Positions 58,902 through 64,000 of a stretch of DNA of 64,000 nucleotides are shown piece by piece. The stretch spans positions 287,282 through 351,281 of the forward strand of contig NZ_JALIEB010000002.1 of assembly GCF_025755255.1 (NCBI RefSeq), given 5' to 3'. Origin of the DNA: Roseobacter sinensis. GTDB lineage: Bacteria; Pseudomonadota; Alphaproteobacteria; Rhodobacterales; Rhodobacteraceae. How positions within the stretch are numbered: position 1 is the stretch's first letter; every line of letters starts with the position of its first letter. The notes below the pieces were generated by a model. The model did no database searches and was not told the origin of the DNA. It was given only the letters and a program-made list of their open reading frames with translations. The position numbers and the translations under genes were made by a program.

Positions 58902-60122
58902 TCAGGCGCGGGCCGGCTGACGGTCGTCGGCGGTGGCGCTTTGCCGATACTCCGACGGCGTCATGCCGACCTTCTGCTTGAAGGCGCGGTAGAAGACCGA
59001 ACGGGAATTGAAGCCGACATCATATGTGATGCTCAGGATCGAACCTTCTGTTTCGGCCAACTGCCGCTTGGCCTCTTCGATGCGGAAGCCATTCACATAG
59101 TCAAAGAAGTTCTGACCCAGCCGCTCGTTGAGCGCCTGCGACACATAGTGCCGCCTGGCCCCGACACGCTCGGCCAGATCCCAAAGCGACAGTTCAGGGT
59201 CGCGGTAGAGCCTGCCCTCTGCCATCGACTTGTCGATTTTCCCCGCGATGCGGGCCAGATGCGCGCCGTCCTGCGCCGCATGTCCGTATTTCCGCACAGT
59301 CTTGGTCGGCGCCCGCTTTTCAACTGCGACGGGCCGCTTCGGCATCATACCGGGCTGTTGGCGCACGCCCCAGATCGCGATGGTCCACAAGAGCGCAATC
59401 TGCGCCAGCGCACCAGCAAAGAACGACACCGCGGGTGTAAGCATAGCTTTTGCGGTCCCCGCCGCCTCCAGCAGGATGCTGATCAGGTTGACCCCCCAGA
59501 AAAGCGCAACAACCGCCGTCAGGGCCCAGATCCACCGCAATTCTCGACCCTCGGTGCTGGCATAGAGGTCCTTCAGCCGGGTTCTGTAGGCCAGCAACCG
59601 CCGCACCGTCAGACCGGCGTAGAGAGGAACAAGCGCGTAAAAGAGCAACGTCACGGACCACAAAAGACCGATGGTCACCGGTTGCAGCTGCACTGCAACA
59701 TCGAGGCCAGCAGACACCCCGGCCTGCTGCGCAAGGACAAACACATAGGTGACCACCGCATAGACAACCGGCGCCGCATGCAGCCGGGTGCGCATGGGGG
59801 CGTCGGGCCGGGTCGGGTCGGCCGTCAGTCGTCGAACGTAGAGCCACAGCAGCATCGGCTGCACTGTGCTCAGGGGCACCTCGGCCAAGTCCAGCGCCAG
59901 GCTCATCAGCGGCATCGGATTGCCGAGGGTCAGATGCTCCACCGGCAGCGCCACCAGCCGCGCTGTATTCGAGAGAAAGAACACGCCCAGCGGCAGGCGG
60001 ACCGACCGGTTGGGACCCGGCAGAAGCAAAAGATGCGCGCAAAAGGCCGAGACCATGAGTACACCGACGGCAAGCGCCAGCCGCCAGGTCTCAAGCTCGG
60101 CCGATTGGGTCGCAATATCCAT
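58902..60122 (-). CDS. AraC-family transcriptional regulator with N-terminal membrane domain
   Basis: This 406-residue protein has about seven membrane helices at residues 15-270 (including LALAVGVLMVSAFCAHLLLLPG, AVSFFAGALAQIALLWTIAIWGVRQQ). It ends in an AraC DNA-binding domain with ELSLWDLAERVGARRHYVSQALNERLGQNFFDYVNGFRIEEAKRQLAE and SITYDVGFNSRSVFYRAFKQKVGMTPSEYRQS. The membrane part resembles 7TM-type signalling domains; it would put the regulator at the membrane to sense an extracellular or periplasmic cue. ATG at 60122 gives MDIATQ, removing an implausible leader. It is 84 bases from the serine hydrolase-RTX stop and transcribed the same way. Confidence 0.9.
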   Translation of the reverse strand: MDIATQSAELETWRLALAVGVLMVSAFCAHLLLLPGPNRSVRLPLGVFFLSNTARLVALPVEHLTLGNPMPLMSLALDLAEVPLSTVQPMLLWLYVRRLTADPTRPDAPMRTRLHAAPVVYAVVTYVFVLAQQAGVSAGLDVAVQLQPVTIGLLWSVTLLFYALVPLYAGLTVRRLLAYRTRLKDLYASTEGRELRWIWALTAVVALFWGVNLISILLEAAGTAKAMLTPAVSFFAGALAQIALLWTIAIWGVRQQPGMMPKRPVAVEKRAPTKTVRKYGHAAQDGAHLARIAGKIDKSMAEGRLYRDPELSLWDLAERVGARRHYVSQALNERLGQNFFDYVNGFRIEEAKRQLAETEGSILSITYDVGFNSRSVFYRAFKQKVGMTPSEYRQSATADDRQPARA

Positions 60123-60206
60123 CTCAAATCCGACGCAACGGGCCTGCGACCTTGGCCACCAGACCGGCACCAAGATCGCAGGCGGAACGATCCTCACAAA
60201 ATGCGA

Positions 60207-62135
60207 TCAGAATATGAACACATCCTCGGTGAGGTCTGTAAGCGATACACCGATCAGATCAATCTCATTCTTGCCATAAGAAATCTGAACCCGGCCCCAG
60301 CCGCAGCTTTCGATTGTCAGATCCTTGTAGCCGAGACCCGTGGCTGAGAAGTCCAGCGCATCGCGCTCCGCATCGAACCAGTAGATACGATCGTGTCCGG
60401 CGTCCTCTCCGAAGACGAAGACATCGGCGCCCTGTCCGCCCCACATCCGGTCATTGCCACTGCCGCCGTCAAGCGTATCGTCGCCCGAGCCGCCATAGAG
60501 CATGTCATCGCCCGACCCGCCGGAGAGCGCATCGTCACCCTTGTCGCCGAAGAGGCGATCCCGGTCTGCGCCGCCGTCGAGCCTGTCCGCGCCGTGGCCC
60601 CCGCGCAGCAGATCCGCGCCCTCGCCGCCACGCAGGTCGTCATTTCCGTAATCGCCATACATCCGGTCACTTCCCGCACCGCCATCCAGAGTGTCATCAC
60701 CGGCGCGCCCTCTCAGGTAGTCCCGGCCCCCGCCGCCGCCGATCCAGTCGTCACCGAAGCCGCCGCGCAGATGATCGTTGCCCTGCAGTCCCAAAAGCTG
60801 GTTGTCCGCATCCACGGCCCCCGGCGCGGCGCGCAGGATGTCGATGTGATCGCCACGGCCCGATCCGATCCGCAGAACCGAACCATCCTCGAAACTGAAC
60901 CGGTCCGCATCGAACTCCGCCAGCGCGCCGTCGAGGCTGAGGCTGACGCCGTCGAGGCTCAGCTTTGTCTCCGCATTGCCCCGCACATCAATGCCTTCGC
61001 TGAGCGTCACCTCAGCGGCCGAGGCCGCGATCTCGAAGCTGCCGGCGTCGGGGTCGAAGCTTGCCCAATTGTCATCGTCGAAGATGGCCGCGAAGGCCGC
61101 GGCGAGAAGGTCGACCGGCTCGGCGCCGGAATGCGAGACCGCAACTGTCACAATCGTCCCGCTGTCGACGTGTACGAACGTCCCAGAGTTGGTTCCGAGC
61201 GTTCCGCCCTGAAACCCGATCAGCTGTTGGCCGAAGACGATGCCTGAGGAGAGACCGAAGCTCTCTCCATCCAGGCTCGGCGTGCCGTCCGGTGCCCGAA
61301 AGTCCAGCATCTGGGCCAGCTGCTCCGGGGGCAAGAGTGTCTTGGACAGCAGCAACGCATCCATGAAGCGCACCATATCACCCGTGGTGGAAACCGCACC
61401 GCCCGCAGCCCCGAAATGGAGCGGAGCGTCGGTAACATCGAAGGGTTGGCCGGGGACAAGCTCCGCATAGGAGCGCAGCATCGACGCCGTCCCGCTGTGC
61501 GGCGCGAAGACGGTATCGGCCATGCCCGCGGGGGTGAACATCTGCGCCTCCAGCACCTCGCCAAAGGACTGGCCGGTCACCTGCTCGACCAGCTTTTCGA
61601 GAAGCAGGAAGTTGGTGTTCGAATACGCGTAGGCCTCGCCCGGCGCAAAGGCCGCCGGCTGCCCCGTCGCTATGCCCAAGAGCGCGTCGGTGCCCATCGG
61701 TTGGGTCGGATCGGCGAGTAAGGCCTCAATGAAGGCCGGCAGCCCGCCGCTGCCCGGCACGCTGTCGAAGTCCGGGATGCCGGACCGGTTGGCGAGCAGT
61801 TGCCGGACGGTGACCGTCTCGATGTTCGCAATGCCCTCCAGCCCCGCGATATCCATCTGATCCGCCAGCGGCGCGTCGAAGTCGATCGCGCCGCTGGCGA
61901 CGAGGTTCAGCACGACAACCCCGGTCATCATCTTGGTTTGCGATCCGATCTGGCACGCGTGATCGGTCGTTGCCGCGGCGCCGCTGGCCAGATCGGCAAC
62001 GCCGCGTGCCTCCGCGACAGAGAGCCCGTCGCGGTGTATCTCCATGAGAACGGCGGGCGCCGGCGTGCTGCCGTGAAACGCGTCGATGACGGCACGCGGA
62101 GCGGCTTGCAGGGCGCTGAGGTCGAAAACAGGCAT
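60207..62135 (-). CDS. Secreted serine hydrolase (beta-lactamase/DD-peptidase fold) with RTX repeats
   Basis: This 642-residue protein has no N-terminal signal peptide, as expected for type I secretion. The first 340 residues are a class C beta-lactamase/D-aminopeptidase-type domain: SxxK motif GSQTK (Ser65, Lys68), Tyr motif YAYSNTNFLLLE, and a third block with HSGAEPVDLL. A beta-rich linker follows. The C-terminal part has RTX nonapeptides such as GGAGSDRMYGD and GGSGDDTLDGG from about 485 to 585, which bind Ca2+, then a C-terminal secretion region. Likely acts outside the cell on a peptide or ester. ATG at 62135; the frame to 62198 is less likely. Confidence 0.92.
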   Translation of the reverse strand: MPVFDLSALQAAPRAVIDAFHGSTPAPAVLMEIHRDGLSVAEARGVADLASGAAATTDHACQIGSQTKMMTGVVVLNLVASGAIDFDAPLADQMDIAGLEGIANIETVTVRQLLANRSGIPDFDSVPGSGGLPAFIEALLADPTQPMGTDALLGIATGQPAAFAPGEAYAYSNTNFLLLEKLVEQVTGQSFGEVLEAQMFTPAGMADTVFAPHSGTASMLRSYAELVPGQPFDVTDAPLHFGAAGGAVSTTGDMVRFMDALLLSKTLLPPEQLAQMLDFRAPDGTPSLDGESFGLSSGIVFGQQLIGFQGGTLGTNSGTFVHVDSGTIVTVAVSHSGAEPVDLLAAAFAAIFDDDNWASFDPDAGSFEIAASAAEVTLSEGIDVRGNAETKLSLDGVSLSLDGALAEFDADRFSFEDGSVLRIGSGRGDHIDILRAAPGAVDADNQLLGLQGNDHLRGGFGDDWIGGGGGRDYLRGRAGDDTLDGGAGSDRMYGDYGNDDLRGGEGADLLRGGHGADRLDGGADRDRLFGDKGDDALSGGSGDDMLYGGSGDDTLDGGSGNDRMWGGQGADVFVFGEDAGHDRIYWFDAERDALDFSATGLGYKDLTIESCGWGRVQISYGKNEIDLIGVSLTDLTEDVFIF

Positions 62136-62847
62136 GATAGGATCCTTGATCATTGCAAAAGTCAGCGGGCGGATGGCCCGGTGACGCATCTGCCTCAACC
62201 CGGCCGCCTTGGCGTCCGGCTGGATCGGTCAGGACACATCAGAACAGAGGAGCGGCGGATCGCCCTGGCCCGGAGGACAGACACCTCCGCTGCCGAGTGC
62301 GCAACCACAGGGTCTCGCGAACGGCAGCGTGGGGCCACCTCGCTGTAGGGCGGGCACCAACCGGGCTGACGCCTGCCGGATCCACCGGACCTGCGCGCGC
62401 GCCCTGCGGGGCCGCTCCGCATCTCCCTGGCTGGGTCGCGATGCGCTCGACTGGATGATCATCTGGACGCTGCTGTCCGAGGATCAGGCCGCACAGGCGG
62501 ATGCGTGCGGCAGAGAAGACACAATCGTTGGGCGCTCGGAAACGAGAGGGCGAGGATCCCGCCGAAGCCGCGCGCCATGCCGACATCCGCTCGCCCCGAA
62601 CAGAGCCATGGACGATCGGGTTACAGCCGACAGTCGAACAGCTCCCGAAAGGCCTTCAGGTCGACACACGGTCGACCTTGACCGAACGCGTTGCAGCTCT
62701 TCACCGTATGGTGCGTGATGCTGAGGCCCCCGACAAGGCAGTGCAGGAGAGGCTGCCGCGCTTCCGCGGCCTGCGGCGCGACAGATGGGCTGGGTGGCGA
62801 GCCTGCCGGGGGGGGGGGGGGGGGGCCCCCCCCCCCCCGCAGGCGCT
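62136..62847. other. Intergenic region with G/C homopolymer palindrome
   Basis: These 712 bases lie between two minus-strand RTX genes. The end near 62848 holds an 18-G run (62808-62825) directly followed by 13 C (62826-62838), flanked by GCCTGC and GCAGGC. A second palindrome, AGGTCGAC-ACACG-GTCGACCT, is at 62658-62678. Reading frames across the region, including a 62501-63019 one, are low-complexity and I take them as non-coding. Confidence 0.6.
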
Positions 62848-64000
62848 CTACGCCCAGACCTCATCAACGAAAAACAAGGTGTCTCCAAGCGAGAGGTCGC
62901 CCGCCTCCACTGAACGGAAGAGTGCTATTTCATCCCCCCCAACCGTGAGGATCGCATCGGTTCCGATATCGATGACATCGACCTCGTCCTGCGGTTCGAA
63001 CCCGACCAGCTGTACCTGATCCCGGTTGCGGTTGAAGTCCGCGACCACATCGAAGCCGGTCTCGCCAAGCCGGAACAGGAAGACATCCGCGCCGCGACCG
63101 CCGCTCAGGAGGTCGAACCCGTCGCCTCCGGACACAGTATCGCGCCCAGCCCCGCCGGAGACCGTGTCATTGCCGCGATCACCCTCGACGAGATCCGCGC
63201 CGGCACCGCCATCGAGCTCGTCATCATCGCGCCCGCCTGACAGCGTATCACGACCCTGCTCTCCGAAGACCGTATCGCTGCCACGCCCGCCTGACGCCGT
63301 GTCATCGTCACGACCACCATGCACCAGGTCGTCGCCCCGCCCCCCGGCGATCATGTCATCGCCGCGGCCGCCGTAGATCGTGTCGTCATCGCGCCCGCCG
63401 AAGAGGCTGTCATCGCCGAGGCCGCCTTTCAAGAGGTCATCATCACGCCCGCCGCGGAGCGTATCATCGCCCTCGCCGCCGATCAGCGTGTCTTCATCTC
63501 GCTGACCGCGCAGGCTGTCATCGCCCTCGCCGCCATCCAGCAGATCGCCTCCACGACCGCCACCCAGATCGTCATCGCCTGATCCACCTTCGATCTCGTC
63601 ATCGCCACGCCGTCCAACGACCGTATCGTCACCCGCGCCGGCAATGGTAAGCCCGCCGTCGCGGTCCGTGACGATCCTGTCGTCACCGCCCCGGGTGAAC
63701 AGCGCCTCCCAGCGGATCTCGGCATTGGCGGCAACCTTGCGACCGATCTCGAGACCGTTCAAATTGCCGTCCTGAATGTGGATGCCACCGTAGAGCCGCG
63801 AGATACCGGCCTCTTCAGCGGCCTCGGTCAAGGTCTCCCACTGGAGGACCACGGGCGGCCCCTCACCAAAATCCTCGAAAACCAATTCACTGGTCTCGTA
63901 ACGGCCCAGCAGATCGGTGCCCGGAACGCCGTCGAGATCGTAATTGCTGAGCGACGTCCCGTCGTAGTAGGCGTCCGAGCCGACAAAACTCGCGATGGTC
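62848..64000 (-). CDS. RTX protein with vanadium haloperoxidase-type C-terminal motif (partial, 5' end outside window)
   Basis: About 384 codons are visible; the frame stays open to the window edge, so the start is further downstream of 64000. The visible N-terminal part contains EEAGISRLYGGIHIQDGNL, an SRxxxGxH-type motif seen in vanadium haloperoxidases and PAP2 phosphatases. From about residue 100 follow roughly 20 RTX units such as GGEGDDTLRGG and GGRGDDMIAGG, then RGADVFLFRLGE and a C-terminal FEPQDEVDVIDIG secretion-type region ending VWA. It would be a large Ca2+-binding secreted enzyme. The haloperoxidase name is inference from one motif region. Confidence 0.85.
   Translation of the reverse strand, partial: TIASFVGSDAYYDGTSLSNYDLDGVPGTDLLGRYETSELVFEDFGEGPPVVLQWETLTEAAEEAGISRLYGGIHIQDGNLNGLEIGRKVAANAEIRWEALFTRGGDDRIVTDRDGGLTIAGAGDDTVVGRRGDDEIEGGSGDDDLGGGRGGDLLDGGEGDDSLRGQRDEDTLIGGEGDDTLRGGRDDDLLKGGLGDDSLFGGRDDDTIYGGRGDDMIAGGRGDDLVHGGRDDDTASGGRGSDTVFGEQGRDTLSGGRDDDELDGGAGADLVEGDRGNDTVSGGAGRDTVSGGDGFDLLSGGRGADVFLFRLGETGFDVVADFNRNRDQVQLVGFEPQDEVDVIDIGTDAILTVGGDEIALFRSVEAGDLSLGDTLFFVDEVWA

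Noticed and set aside
62501-63019. 172-codon frame through the G/C tract
   Set aside because: It reads through the homopolymer as Gly/Pro runs and is antisense to the RTX protein gene.

Overview
The window is GC-rich chromosomal DNA from an alphaproteobacterium, most likely a marine member of the Rhodobacterales (Roseobacter group). Pointers are a small aa3-type cytochrome oxidase subunit IV, a dimethylglycine/sarcosine dehydrogenase-type flavoprotein, an ectoine synthase, a TRAP transporter, a DmdC-like acyl-CoA dehydrogenase, and two large RTX proteins, one with a C-terminal vanadium-haloperoxidase signature. No rRNA, CRISPR array, phage or insertion sequence was seen. Genes are dense and mostly in short operons with 1-8 base overlaps.

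Layout. 1-5.1 kb: the end of a polyprenyl diphosphate synthase, ispE, a secreted TPR protein and ETF-ubiquinone oxidoreductase. 5.1-7.7 kb: soxR diverging from a VOC-fold gene through a promoter with a SoxR box, then greA and a membrane protein. 7.8-13 kb: a molybdenum cofactor operon (fdhD-mobA-mobB-moeA, the last fused to an unusual N-terminal domain) diverging from azlCD. 13-19 kb: a lipoprotein, a cytochrome oxidase small subunit, an MBL hydrolase with an acyl-CoA dehydrogenase, a Sua5-type enzyme and a YqgE protein. 19-25 kb: a DsbD-domain protein and an RND efflux pair. 25-30.5 kb: moaB, a LysE exporter and a uracil-DNA glycosylase, diverging from pyrB, two small membrane proteins, a degenerate dihydroorotase and plsY. 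30.7-33.8 kb: a solitary ectC, an aldo/keto reductase, a gene with seven tandem 75-bp repeats and a small lipoprotein. 34-43.7 kb: catabolic oxidoreductases, a gamma-glutamyltransferase and tRNA-Gln. 43.8-47.4 kb: a GntR-regulated TRAP transporter. 47.6-51.5 kb: an MCE-type lipid transport operon. 51.5-58.7 kb: a BMP-type nucleoside/base ABC transporter with an amidase and a cytosine deaminase-like enzyme. 58.9-64 kb: a membrane-anchored AraC regulator, a serine hydrolase-RTX protein and the end of a haloperoxidase-RTX protein running off the window.

Four convergent gene junctions in the first 24 kb (7.66, 13.0, 18.24 and 19.88 kb) each hold a palindromic repeat of about 105-115 bp. Three are one family. 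In several cases the ends of the repeat provide the stop codon of the flanking genes. The other most unusual items are the 25-residue tandem repeat protein at 32.4-33.4 kb, the solitary ectoine synthase, the DUF429-like-MoeA fusion, the metal-site-deficient dihydroorotase beside pyrB, and the two RTX enzyme fusions.
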